Origin: Tetracladium setigerum
Lineage: Eukaryota; Ascomycota; Leotiomycetes; Helotiales
NCBI GenBank assembly: GCA_031472005.1
Contig: PZJY01000012.1
Coordinates: 496,001-560,000 of the forward strand
Direction of reading: 5' to 3'
DNA length: 64,000 nt
The notes under the pieces were generated by a model. The model saw only the letters and a list, made by a program, of their open reading frames with translations, was not told the DNA's origin and searched no databases. Positions 46,700 to 59,033 of this stretch are shown here, piece after piece; positions within the stretch are counted from its first letter, which is position 1; each line of letters starts with the position of its first letter. The translations under genes were made by a program, and so were the position numbers.

Positions 46700-49248
46700 C
46701 TAATCCTTAAGGCCAACACCGAATTCCTCATACAGCTCACCAATTCTCACACCTCGGTTGTCAGCAATCATGCCTACGAGAGCTTGTCCAACGTCTCGAA
46801 TATCGTTGTAATCGTGTAGAAGTTTGATATGCCTCTTCACTGTCTCAGCAGCCGGTTGCCTGTTTGAAAGGATCAAAGTCAGCAGCCTATCCAGCTAGAA
46901 TCATGAAATTCAAGAAATAGAAAGGGAAACGAACGTCAACTCCTTTGTGATCTCCTCCAACTTAGCCCGTTTGTTGGCTATTTCGGCTTCGAGTGAAGCG
47001 TTCCGCGCCTGGATTGAAGCCTGTATTACACTCGGTCAGTACTGTCCATTCAGTTCAAGTGATTCGCAACATACAATCTTTATCGCCTTCAGTTCTGCCA
47101 TTAACACATCTTCATTTTGCGAAACTTCTCTTCCTGCGAACGATGGTCTACTTGACACAGTAGACTTCGGGGGAGGCTTTGAAGCTGCAACCGTCGAAAT
47201 TGGCAGAGGTGGCATGGCAACATCAGCAACAGGTAGTGCCTCTAGCATCTTTGTCTCATCTTCCAATTTTCGCTTTACATTTGTGCTTGATGCCTTTCGG
47301 GATGATGTTTTCCTCTGGGGTTTCTTGCGGCTTGGAACCTCTTCTGCTACTTCCAGGGGTGAAGAATTGGTCTTGCTGTGTTCCGCAATTTTGATACTCT
47401 CCTCCAGCGAGGCTTTGATGCTACCATTCTCTGGCAATACCTCCAGTTCCGTTTTGGCCCCCGCTGACTCTTCCTCCTTGTGGCTGATGTTCGAGAGATT
47501 GTGATATCTTCGGAAACCTCACCATATCCCTTTGAAGGGCCCGAAGGAATTCCTGGATGTGATAGTAACCACTCAAGTTCCACATTCCCACGCTGACTCT
47601 TTCTCCTGGTTGCTGTTGTTTTCTTCGGGCCTTCCTTACCGCTTGAATCTACCGCTGTTTCTGGTGCTGGCGAAAGGGACATGGGACCAAGGACTTCTGC
47701 ATTTACCTTCGGAGACAATGAATTGTCAAGAAATTGCGTAGCACCACTGTCGTTTCCACGTTGACTCTTCTTCCTCGATGGTACTTTCCGGGTGGGTTTC
47801 TTGGCAGAGTTCTTGTCTACATTGAGGTCCGATATCTGGGAAGCCGAAGAAGACTGAATTTCTTCGGCAGCTTCGAGAGTGTTTTCTGGGGCTTGCTTGG
47901 ACGTTGCATTTTTTGCTGATTCTTCAGATTTCCGTTCGGATTTTCGAGATGAAAGTCTCCTTGATGTACGGGACAAATCTCTTTCAGGTTCTGCAGTATC
48001 GATGGCAGATGGTGTTTCCTCTACAGCTTCATCTCCGGTTTCCTGTTGAGTCCGCTCCTCCATAATCATATCTTCGGGCTTGTGTAGCTCGGTAGCTGTT
48101 CCAAAGGGAGGAACTATGGCTCGTAGGGCACCTTCGGTGGGTACCAAACAAGGTTCGTCTTCTGTTAGAGCAGCTCTTGTAGACTGGGAACTGGTCATTT
48201 CTGTAACAAACTGCTCTTGAATTACCGCTGGCGAGGTATCCGTAGTCATATCGTCACTGGTCTCTTTTTGGGCTTCTTCAGCTGAGCCTGCAACATCAAC
48301 TTCAGTGTCCAGATCCATCAATTCCGCGGTTTCACAATCACCAGAATCCGCCAAATCCTCGACCACACTGCATACCACGCTTGATGCTTCAACCAGTACT
48401 TCCTCCAAAGTGATATTGTGTGCTGGTTGGTGTAGACTCTCCTCTGATCGAGAATTCATGATCTGCAGGACTTGACCACCTGTAGAACTTGCGGATACTG
48501 CTTGTGTAGCAATTTCAATCTCTTCGTCGACGGCAACCCCTTGGAGTGACGAGTCATCCTTCATAGCAGGCTTCGCAACATCCTGGGCTTGAACCGCCTC
48601 TCCCTCCGCTTCCTTGGAGATGAACCTTCTTTCATCCACACCAGCCGCCACAAACTCCTCCTCATCCACACTTCTCCCGAAACTCGAGCATTCACTCACC
48701 GCATCACTATCTGGAATCTCCTGCTTGCTCCCAACCCCAACCAGATCCACACTCTGCACCACGAAACCAGGAAGATCACTCTCCTCTTCCACCTCTCCCG
48801 AAGGCACTGCTGAGCACTCCACTCCCTCAGCCCCCAACCCCGGTAACACCTTCCTTTCTCCACCCAAATCTTCTTCGCATTCAATTCCATTCCCATCTAC
48901 ATCTTCTACATCCTCCTGTAGGCTCAACCTAATCTCACTCGATCCGCCCACAAAAAATGGCTGCGTTGATAACCTCAAAGACTCGTGATGATCATGTACC
49001 ATCAATGCATCATTGCTCTCCACACTGCCGTTGCCGTTGACGTTGACATTGCCAGCCCAGATCCCACCATCACCACCAGCGACAAAAACATCGTGATTCA
49101 ACCCCACTGATACCTCTGAAGATGGAGGTGGCAATGATGGTACCTGTGTCGCGTAAAATGGCGTAGAAGTTTGAATGAACGCGCTGAAATCAAGTTCGGC
49201 TGGCGTGTCTTCAGGTTCAATTTCTTGTGATGGAAGTGGAGGTTGCAT
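46700..49248 (-). CDS. SWI5: Swi5-domain recombination protein with long N-terminal extension, one frame break at 47458-47462
   Basis: Swi5/Sae3 proteins, with Sfr1/Mei5, stabilise Rad51/Dmc1 filaments in homologous recombination. Three exons: 49248-47075, 47020-46935 and 46859-46700. Introns have GTATGT and GTTCGT donors and CAG acceptors. The end of the last exon is a clear Swi5 domain: HIKLLHDYNDIRDVGQALVG, then MIADNRGVRIGELYEEFGV and a stop. The preceding exon gives the expected coiled coil. The product is about 806 aa, while family members are usually about 80-300 aa. The extra 700 or so residues are acidic, Ser/Thr-rich and disordered, with three RKSQRG motifs in a basic stretch. One extra C in the CCCCC run 47458-47462 is needed; it makes exon 1 whole and completes the third RKSQRG. 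A CACGTG box lies about 155 bases upstream. If the extension belongs to a separate gene, a start inside exon 1 would be needed; none is obvious. Confidence 0.75.
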
Positions 49249-49821
49249 TGTGAGCTGGACGTTGGTTTGTCATTGGTGTAGGGTTGTGGCTGATTGCTTT
49301 TGAGGCAGAGAAGACGTGGATGGATATCGCGTTGTTGGACGGTCATGGGAAGGAAGGGAGGGAGGGAGGTATCGTCCATTCTGCTTCGAGCCGCGCGAAA
49401 GCACGTGACTTGAACTTTAGCTGCTCCGCATAAGGAAACAAGCATCGGCTGCTAGCGTGTCCGAACTTTCTGGGTCTCCCACATGGGGAGTCTGGAAACT
49501 GGCCGAGACTTACTGTCTCGAAAATGAAAAGTCATCAGGAAGGTAAAGATTTGGAGAACAAGTCGGGAGGAAGATCTTAGATTTCAGTCTGGGACGCTGC
49601 CTTCCCACCAATATCTCAAGAACTACTTCTGAGACTTTGCTTGCTGCCCTTTACCACTCTGATAGCAAGATTTGGTATTGTGTGAATATGTTTCCGCCAT
49701 CAAAACTACAATGACATGCCACGCTCTTCGTAGCTGCGTTCTCTCTCCATGCATCCACCCAAAAGATCCTCCAAAGGAAAAAAAAGCGTTCATGTCATGA
49801 CCACCACCATGCATAAGGTAC
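49249..49821. other. Intergenic, SWI5 promoter and TIF6 3' region
   Basis: Short gap between two minus-strand genes. A CACGTG at 49402-49407 (within GCACGTGAC) lies upstream of SWI5 and fits a Cbf1-type site. No gene seen. Confidence 0.55.
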
Positions 49822-51073
49822 TCAGTAAAACGACTCGACCATCGTATCCTGCAGCACAGTATTGACATTTCCCGGGCCCCTCCCCTCACCAAGTCTAAAC
49901 ACACTCTCAACAACACTCAACTCCGTAGCCGTAGTATCCAAGCCCGTCACAGCAAGCCAATCATTAACCACCATGCCGGCACCCACGACCGAACTACCTC
50001 TGTTAACGCTACCAGCCACAAGGGGCACCTGCAGTAAACTGGAGAGCTCGTCTTGATCTTGAATGCTGGTTCGGGGGTGGACGATACCGCCCTGGTTGGA
50101 GAGAGCCATGTAAGAGCCTACAAGGACGTTATCGGCGATGGTTTGACGGAAGACTTCGACGCCGAGGACGTCGGCGATTATTTCTTCGGTTTCGCGCTCG
50201 AGATCGGGGTGTACGAGGGCGACGTGGTCGTTGGAGACGATGACGTTGCCGAGGGCTGAGAGACGCTCTTCTATTCTCTAAAAGTAAAGCAAGGAAAAAG
50301 GTTAGAAAACTGTTTGTCTGCGTGCTTCTTCTTCTTCTTCTCCTTCTTCTTCAGTGTTTGGGGATCGGGGATCTTGTTTACCTGTATCTTCACCTCGTCG
50401 GGTAAACTATTCCGTAGATGTTGAAGTTCTTGATCTGTTGTGCTGGTGGGGACCAAGAGGCCTTTTCGGTTTCTATCCAGCATATCTCAAATCAGTCCCT
50501 GCATTCCACGTATGTGTGTGTGTTTTTCGAGATCGTCTCACCCGGCAGTCAGTCGACCAATAATTCGGGTACCAGCAATGGTTGCGTGGCAGATAGGAAT
50601 GACATCTTGGAGTTCTGCTTCGAAGATACTATGGAGCTATCAGCGTTTGGTTCTGATTTTGCGCACTTGTCTCCTCTTCCCTCCCTCCGCAGGAATGCGA
50701 TCTATGATTTCCATAGCCGACTTGGTATGGCATATGAAAGATCTCCAGGCGCGAGAGAAGAGGTCGAAGATCCATCCATCCATCCATCCATACCTGTAGA
50801 AGTTCTCACTTGCGCCGACGGCTACCAAAGCATATGAATTTGTCAAAGTCGCAAAGACACCGACTCTAAAAGGCAAGAAATAGGGTTAGCAATCGTCTCC
50901 CAGCATACACAATAATATGCGCCAGTCTTCCGCAGCTCCTTGCATGTCCCAAAATTGAGGCGGACAAAAGGCCTTTGCGACCGCAATGTTGCAATTTGCG
51001 CACAAGTTGAGGGGCGAAGGTGGGGCAGAGGAACTCACTCGTTCGAGTTCTCAAACTGCGCGCGAACCGCCAT
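49822..51073 (-). CDS. TIF6: Eukaryotic translation initiation factor 6 (Tif6)
   Basis: eIF6 binds the 60S subunit, is needed for its biogenesis in the nucleolus, and blocks premature joining to 40S. Five exons: 51073-51039, 50865-50794, 50628-50542, 50472-50382 and 50277-49822. Phases agree and give 246 aa, the usual family length. The N-terminus MAVRAQFENSNE/VGVF is diagnostic. Further blocks are LTNSYALVAVG, IIGRLTAGNRKGLLVP, NSLPDEVKIQ/RIEERLSALGN and NRGSSVVGAGMVVNDW. The end of the reading frame, GNVNTVLQDTMVESFY, is slightly longer than a bare pentein repeat. Intron 4 (50381-50278) carries a GAA-rich purine tract. The first exon has only 35 nt. No frame break. Role is from this very conserved family. 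Confidence 0.95.
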
Positions 51074-52017
51074 GATGCTGATTTGGGGTTGGTGAAGACT
51101 TGTATATATTCTGTAGTGTTGTTTAGGGTGTATTTCTTCGTTCGTTGGTGAAGTAGAGGACGTTGAAATAGAGGTGGTGGTGGTTTAGCTTGGGGTTTTT
51201 GCCTTCAAAAAATGTTCGTCAGGACTTTCTGCTGCGCTGCTTATGAAGGTTGTCGGCGAGACCCCTCGGAAGGCCGCTAGCAGGGAAGTTGGCTGGTGGA
51301 GGAACCCAGTGACTCAGGGCTTCCCATTCACTAATGGAGAAGCTGCACAGCTTACCATACTTCCTCTTCACTTTACACGGGATGACTCGATTTTGTATGA
51401 TGCTTCGCCGCCAGGTGGCATGGCTCATAATGATGATTGATTGATTGTGGCTGACTTTCAGCCCTCAGTCTCACCCGGCCAGTACTGTCATCCTATCTTG
51501 CGTGCATTCACGTGGATATGTTTTCTTGAGGTGCAGAAAACAGGGCACTGCCAGAGCGAGCAGCAGGAAACTGTCAAACACAAGAGGAGAATCACGGTCA
51601 GAAATTGCACAAAACCCAGCATATCAATATAATAACAAATCGTTTCCTATTTTTCTACTCTTACACTTAAATAATTGCAGGGACCGTGAGGATTCTCGTT
51701 TCATCATCACTCTTGGTAGAAGGTCCATCATCACCAATATAACTCCATCACCAATAGAACTCCTCCATGACCATTATTATTCAACCTTCACTACCCATTT
51801 AGTAGCGAACATAGTTGGTTTGGCTTCGAGGATGGCACCCGAGTAGGAACCGTAAAGAATTGGTGGAGGAGAGAACAAGGTTGCTTGAGCACCATGTTGT
51901 CATTTCCTACCAGTAGCGAAACTGTAGATGTCGTTTCGAAGATGGCGCCTGAATAGGAGCCGGAATAGTTGGAGGAAGAAGGAAAGCTTTTCCGATTGCC
52001 GCACCGTCACTACCTAT
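51074..52017. other. Intergenic, with decayed copies of the neighbouring gene's 3' end
   Basis: TIF6 promoter side (51074 onward), then the 3' flank of the RG-rich gene. Between about 51785 and 51975 lie two degenerate copies of that gene's last coding bases, described separately. Confidence 0.55.
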
Positions 52018-52085
52018 CTAGTAGCGAAACTGTTGGTTTGGTTTCGTCGAAGGCAGCTGAGCAGGAGCCGGAAGAAGCTGGCGGA
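51785..52085. repeat. Three tandem copies of a gene's 3' coding end
   Basis: The block containing AGTAGCGAA occurs at 51801, 51912 and 52020, with periods of 111 and 108 bases. The copy at 52020 is the real end of the RG-rich gene, encoding ...PSTKPNQQFRY and its stop. On the minus strand the middle copy can encode PAPIQAPSSKRHLQFRYW before a stop, and the outer copy PTRVPSSKPNQ. The copies differ at many positions, so the duplication is old. Confidence 0.7.
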
Positions 52086-55000
52086 GGGAGGAGGGGTTGG
52101 CCGGCGGGCGCTGTGCCTGCTGCATTGGTAGAAGAGAAGCCTGTGGATGGCCGTGCGGGTGAGTTGGCGCAACATTTTGCATTCCAGGATTCCAGTAAGG
52201 AGAGCCAGTGTAGGCTGGTACATGCGGTGGCGGTGGAGGGGGAGGAGCGACCCTGGAGGAGTATCGAGGGTTATCTGCCAAACTGGCAAGGAGATTGAGT
52301 GCCGACCTATCTTCTGGGACAGGGGCGATGGTAGGAGCTGGAGCTGGGGCCGGAGCGAGAGCGGGCGAAGGTGCAAGAGCAGGAGAAGGTACGGAGTATG
52401 GCGACGACGTATATTCGTCTCGCACAGGATCGTAGCGACGAATTGTGCTTCGGAGAAACTTCAGGCGGGCTTCGGCCACCTCTTCTTCAGTAAGTAGACG
52501 TCTGGCTTCGCTTACCGCATCGATGAGAGAAGGCTGTATTATTTGTGGGACTTCGATTTCGGCACTCTTGACGCTGATGGGCGATGGTGTTGGGTCGACC
52601 GATGGTTCGTGGAAGAGAGTATTGAGTTTGATGCCTCTGTATTCGTCGTAAATCTCCTTGAGAACTTTCTGGATTTTGCTCTTGGCTCCATCCTGTTCGA
52701 AGATCTGGCGAGCGCGGATGAATCGAACCGATCTCGAAGTATGGTAAACTTTCTTGTATCTGTCATCTGTGATTCTGCCATCCTCCTCGATGAAAATAAG
52801 AGGTTGTGTCGGCTCCAGTGGTATTGTCCAGTCAGATCTGGGTTTGATAAGTTTCTGTAGGAATGGTGCGAGGTCTACGTGTGTTGGGTTGACGGATCCT
52901 GGAATCGCCAAACCAAAGACTGGGTGAACTTTGAATGCTTCCACCAGATTTTCATCCAAGTCTCCAGGCTTGAATTTGGCTGTATTGTACTGGCCTGTGG
53001 CTCGCTGTTCCAAGTGAAATGCCTTGGGATTAGGATTTGGATCCTTGCCCATGTATTGAGACTCTCCTGTATTGGTTCTCTTGTTCTTTTGGGCTCGAAC
53101 TCCGATCTCGTAATCCTCAAATTGGAAATGAGGAGCAACCACAAATCGGTTGTTGGGTGCTATACCCTTCTTAGGAATTGGTTTGTTTGTTAGCTTGACT
53201 CCATATTGGTCAACTGATTCTGCTGCTCCAAGTTCGCCTTCGGTTGAGCTGTCATCCTCGTCGTCTGGGCCACCTTGCTCCACTTCGGAGCCCTCACCAG
53301 GAGTTGCTACCGAATCCAAGGCGGCTGCGACAGTTGGGACCAATAATGACTTGGCTTTGCCCAACCCCGATGGTCGTTTCTCGTTGGCGAGGCCCTTCTT
53401 TCTTAAAAGCTCTTGATGGAATTTCTTTCGGTCTTCCGGGTGAATGGATCGCACAAAGTTTGCAGGGTGCTGCTCCAACTCAGTGTCGCCAATAGTGCTC
53501 ACATGTTCACCAAATGTTGCTGGCCAATCTCCGGACTGGGAAATGTTAGCAGATATTTGATGGATATCCTGAAATGGCGAAACTTACGGTACCATGAGGA
53601 GTGCCCTCGATTGCAACTACCTTCTTTGGTTTTTGAATGCGCACCAGCTTGAAACCCTCATCCTAAATAGTTTCAGCACTGTTTGTTAGGAAGCCAAGGA
53701 CGGGACATACTGTTGGATAGAATGGAACTTCCCCTACAGAAGCTTCGGCTGCAATTTGTCGCGAGATGTGGTTGATATGATTGAAGAAATCGACCAATAT
53801 CTCCTCTTCTGCATCCTTCGCGGCATACTAGATCACAAGTTAGAGTCAATCTTGCATATGAATGGGAATTCTAGGCTTACATAGTGTAGTCGGCGTTCAT
53901 ATTCTTCATCCTGCTCCTTCTTCAGCACCAGAAATTCCGAAGTGAACTTCAACCTGGCGGTTGTTATTCTAGATAACTCTTCAAAAACACTGCCTAATTT
54001 GGCAGTAGTAACATCATAGGCTGGGATCTTCGTATGTGCCACAGGGTCTTTCAACAAAATTGCAGCGGACTTCTCAGCGTATGCTTCTAATGCAGCTCGC
54101 TGAAAATTTGCCACTGCTTTGTACTGGTTTCGTAGCGCGGCTCTTCGGTGATAGAGTGCCTGAATTCGAGGATCTCCTGACTTCTTAACTCGATAACCAC
54201 CGCGACCTCTGCCCATCACGGTTACGGGGACTTCAGCTGCTTCTTGTCGATCACCATTTGGGACCCTTCCTCCTCTGCCACGTCCACCTCGTCCTCTACC
54301 GCGACCACGACCTCTAGTCGGGGCAGAATGTCTGAAGAGCTTTCTATCCTCGCCAAGAACGTCAAAAACACCGGTCTTGTCAGTCTCCATGTTGAACTCA
54401 TGCTTTCTAAAGAGTGGCAAATCGGTCATCTGTCGGCCGTCCTTTCTAAGTTGCTCCTCTAGACCTGGTGCAAGAGCTGGCTCTTTCCATTTAGGTTTGG
54501 TTTCCGTGTCAGAATCTGGTGCTGGGATGTACATAGGATAGGAGTGGACATCGGATGCTGGGGTGGATGATGCGGTCTCAGCTTGAACATTCAAGACTTG
54601 AGTTGAGGATGGAGTATCAGCTTGCAACTCCGGGACTTCGGTATTTGCGGCGTCTGTTGAATTTGGAGCATCGGCCGGTGGGGACGAACCGTTCGGTCCA
54701 TTGAGACGCTGTCGCTTTGCGCCCTTGGGGAAGATAAGTCTGAATCTTCAGGTACCTCAGACGATTGATCAACATGACGACGCTTCATAGATTTCAAGCT
54801 TAAATTAGATGGAATGAAACCTCCACTGGTCGGAGCCGAGTTGAATGGACCAGCAACTTCAATGCTGGCAATTGGAGGGAGATTTGATGAGTTCTGAGAG
54901 TTTTGAGGCTCCGCGGAGGGCGATGAAGGGGCCAGCTCCGCATTTGCAGAGGAGCGAATATCTGAACGCGATTCGTCAATTTTTTGACGTTTTGAGGCTC

Positions 55001-55472
55001 TGAGAGATGCATGGTATGCGTCTTCCATTTGGGTGGAAGATGGAGAACGAGAATTGGTGCCGGAAGGTGGAAGCTTGGCAGAAGTTTCCTCATGCGACAG
55101 CTCAGCTTCCTCGGCCGAGTCCGTAGCACGATCTTGAGCTTTTCTCTTGGAGAATTTAGAAGCAGGCTTTTTGAGAGGGAGAGGCACTGGTGGTTGCGAG
55201 ACTGTGCGAGCGCGACCTCTCTTGCGTGGTGCAGAAATAGTGGCGGTCGACTTTGAAGGTGCAGGTGCAGACTCCTCATCCTCATCATCTGTGGCTCCAC
55301 TTGACTCGAGGTCCTAAATGGGAGATTAGCCAAATGATAAATATCCATCAACCAGAACAACAGAACAACAGAATCAACATACTGGATTTTCTGTAGCTCT
55401 AGGTTTTCTTAATCTCAACTCGCGTTTAGGAGCATCTGCCGGCGCAGTTCCGATCTTCTTGGGGCGACCCAT
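52018..55472 (-). CDS. Large unidentified RG-rich nuclear protein, one frame break at 54727-54730
   Basis: I do not recognise the family. Five exons: 55472-55383, 55313-53881, 53827-53711, 53662-53588 and 53535-52018, all with good splice sites. The product is about 1077 aa if one base is added to the GGGG run at 54727-54730. The extra base joins DSDLSSP to KGAKRQRLNGPNG and makes exon 2 whole. The N-terminus MGRPKKIG resembles an AT-hook, and KR-rich patches suggest a nuclear protein. An RG/RGG stretch lies near residues 360-385, which may bind nucleic acid. A long helical, charged region (about 410-560) precedes conserved-looking globular blocks (for example FRKHEFNMETDK earlier, HPVFGLAIPGSVNP and RSDWTIPLEPTQPLIF later). 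The C-terminal 190 residues are Pro/Ala-rich. A chromatin role is possible but is inference. The 3' end overlaps a tandem duplication. Confidence 0.7.
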
Positions 55473-58400
55473 TGTAGGGGGACACGAATGATTATGTGCA
55501 CGGGAGGCGTGACCAGAATTGATTGAAACAAAATGAACGCGGAATTCCGGGGAAGGAGATGGGGGGGGTCGACGGATTCCAGTCGATTGAGAGTGGTGAA
55601 TATTCTTCGAGATGAAGGTTGAGATGGCGAAGAAAAGACTTTGTTATGGTAGGTAGGGGGAAAGAGAAAGAAAGCAGGAAGAAGGACGGGGGGGTGGCCG
55701 GTGATGAAAAGAATCTAGGAGCGAAAGGCTTTTCTGTACTGGAAGTATAGAAGTGCGCTAAGCAACAATAGCTAGCAAGAACAAATATATTGCGAGCGAG
55801 CACAATAGGGCGATGAAGGCGATGAAGGGCCGGGGGTTGTTGTATTGTCGCCAGTTCAGTTTTCTCAATTGTCAGGAAGTACAATAAACTCCAGTAGCGC
55901 GGGTGAGGTTGGAAACTTGCCAGCCACGCTAAAAATTCCTCACCAGCCAATCAGCGGCCGCGAAATCTCAGGTTGTATCAGCACAACTGAACATGAGAAT
56001 CCTCGGATTTAACGTCGACGAAAGAGAAGACCCTTCGAGATACTCAAGAGAATCTCAATTGTGCAGCCTGGAAATGTTGGACACTTTGTTGCACCGTTGT
56101 CGCCTTGTTTCGAGCCTTTGCCGCGGAGAATATTCTTCCTCTCCTTCCGGACGAGAGCGTGTTGGAGGATCGAGTCAAAACTCAAAAGGGGCCCTTCCAG
56201 AAAAAGAGAATCTCAGTTCGTGCGCACCGTAGATTTCAACGAGGTGAACAAAATTAAATGGGTGTCTGACTGCTTCGTGCTCTGTTTGATACGAAGGTAT
56301 CTGGTATTTCCTTTGTGTTGTTCAATCGCGCTGCCACGGGTGAAGGAAGTGTTGTCATCACATCTTGCATGGAAACAAGAGCGGTGACGCGAGAGTGTGT
56401 TTTGCTTGCAAACTCGGATGTCTTTCTTTGGTGTCCGCCTTCGAGGCTTTTCGAGTCGTGAGGAGAGGAGAGGAGATGAGAGGAGAGGATATGAGAGGAG
56501 AGGATGGGCAGTTGTAAGCACATTAATCCATATCACAGATAATTATCTGATATGATTGTCTTGATGATTCAGCGAGCATGGTAAGCTGAGATTCTAGAAT
56601 GAATGAATGGGTGACGGACCGTGGTGAATGGCTTGGTGTGAAGTTGGCGACTACTAAACACTAATATTGCGTCCTATGATATCAGGAAGGTCTGTTAATG
56701 TTCTTACATATTTGAGAATTCGCCTCATGATGGTGTACGTACGGCTTTCCATGTTGAAGTTGTTGGCTCGATGTCTGGTATACCGAGGAGGACAGCATCG
56801 AGAATGCCGAGACCAGCAAGAGAAGGCAACCAGTACCGCGGTATGTTGGTTTTGAGGGTTGTCAGGTTTTTACAATGGTAGGAATTTTGATTGAATGGGA
56901 TATGACGGCTGCTTTATAGCTGTGTTTGTTTGCTTGCGTTGTGGAAGGAAGGAACCAACCATCCAACACACACCCTAATTACTGAATCTTCAACAGGCGA
57001 ACCCCAATCCTACCTGGGTAGACGCGAGTAAATGATCACTTGAAGTACTGTCTACCTGGTCTAGGGCTTCGAAGGGAGAAAGAATTTCGCATGATTCCAC
57101 ACAATCGAAGACACGCTGCGGGCCGCAGGGTGTATTGTGATTGCATCAAGATCCGATTCCATCATACAACATATCCAAGCTTCCAAAAACAGAATCTCAG
57201 CGATAATCATTGTTTCATTCAAACCAAATCTCCAAAAATCGAACTGTGTGTGGGAGGCACATGAAAGAAACAGAACATCCATTTCCATACAGAAGATACG
57301 AGCAGGCCAAAAACCACCTCAGTTCTCGACCGAACTCAATTAAGAAGCTCTTGGAACCTAACCTAGCTCAGTTATCAGGGTTGAAAAAGGAAGAAAAACG
57401 ATCGACAGAATCATCAATCTGCGCGAAAGGAAGGAGATGGAATATACTTTCCATTGAGAGCAGCAAAGAGTACATCGACCCTCCACCCACAACACACAAC
57501 ATGTAAAGAAAGCCATATCATACCACATCAAAAGTTATAGACAGGTAACATTATCTGTTCATCTATGTAGGTATCTAGGTAGGTATTTATTTTTCAGACA
57601 AAACCCATTTTATCCACTCCAACCCGTGAGGCTCCCGCACCTCACATCCTTCTCATGAATACACAAACCGAGTCCAAAACACAACCAACTAGCCAACCAT
57701 CCAGCCAATTAACCAAGTAAGCTTAACGTCACCATAAAACAAAACGATATTAAATTAAACGAAACGAAACGAAACGAAACATACAAGAGTCGGCCCAAGC
57801 ACAGTACCGGCTATCTATCCCCCCCCCCCCAAAAAAAACCCATTTATTTTCAGATACTTGGATTTGGGAACTTCGTCTCTTCATCTTCATCTCCATATCC
57901 GTGTACAAAAATACACACACAGTATCTATAAATTCACCATAAATTCTATTCCAATGCCCCCAAAAAAGGAAAAAGAGAGGCAAAGTCCCCTTGAACTTCT
58001 ACAAATCATCTCATCTCATCTCATTTTCACTTAACTTCCTCCTTCATCAGGGAGATGCTCTATGGCCCACCCAGACAACAGAGAGAAAAGACAACGACAA
58101 CGACAAAGATTAAAGAGGGGAGCTCAAGCAAAAAAGTACCTGCCTACCTACCTTCCTGTATACATACCTTGAAAACTTCAATACTTCAAAGTAATCAATA
58201 AATTACAGTACAGTCTAGTACAGTACCTACATACATACAAAGAAACCAATAAAAAACCTTCCAAAATGAAAAAAAAATCTAAAAAAAAAATTCCAAGAGA
58301 AAGAGAGAAAAAAGAGAAGGGAAGAAACATGAAATTGTAAAAGGGCAAGCGTTATTTCTAAAGCTATTGCTGTGTTTTGAGTTTCTATTTTTTTTCCCCT

Positions 58401-59033
58401 TTCTCACTCTGTGTATGAGAGATGCGTGATGGCATGTTGTACCTTCGGTAAAAGAAGAAAATGACATGAAAAGAGAGAGGTATGGACCATCATTCATTCA
58501 TAATATATTCAAATCCAATCCATCTTCGCCGCTGCATCTATTCACTCACCAAGCAACGTCCTTACCCATTCAACCACCCTTCAACAACCAGACAGCGAGG
58601 ACCTCCCAAGGATGAATGAATGAATGAATGAAAGCAGGAAAGTAAGGCAGGGAAAGAAATATAGACCCCAAAAAGAAAAGGGAAGAAGAAAGTATCTGCC
58701 ATTTCATATTTTTTTCATTTCATTTTCCATTTCGATTCATTTCATTTCATTTTTACACATGAATGTGATATGAGAAGAGGAATTCCCATCCCATCCTATC
58801 GTGGTATGTTCCGCTTCGCATACAATGGAGTTTGGATGAAGAAAAAAAGAAGAAATTTCAAATCTTTCTCGACTAAACCTGCCGCTGGTGCGAGGGGGGA
58901 GAAAACACAGGCAAAAGATCACGCTTGAAGAAATTGTTCGTCATCTCATCGACAAACAAACAAGAAAGAAGCCCAAATGCCACCCAGGATATGCCCTTTG
59001 CTTTGTGTGTGTTTGCGTTCTCTGGAATAAAAT
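55473..59033. other. 3.6-kb intergenic region, low-complexity
   Basis: Upstream of the RG-rich gene and downstream of RAD23, both on the minus strand. It contains GGAGA-type purine repeats (about 56460-56510), GAAAC units (57761-57780), a run of 12 C followed by 8 A (57819-57838) and GAATGAAT-type units near 58610-58630. Small frames here show no domain. The RAD23 3' untranslated region is expected near 58700-59033. Confidence 0.55.
57819..57838. repeat. C12A8 homopolymer tract
   Basis: Twelve C followed by eight A in intergenic DNA. Long homopolymers like this are hard to sequence accurately and are relevant to the homopolymer-linked frame breaks elsewhere. Confidence 0.9.
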
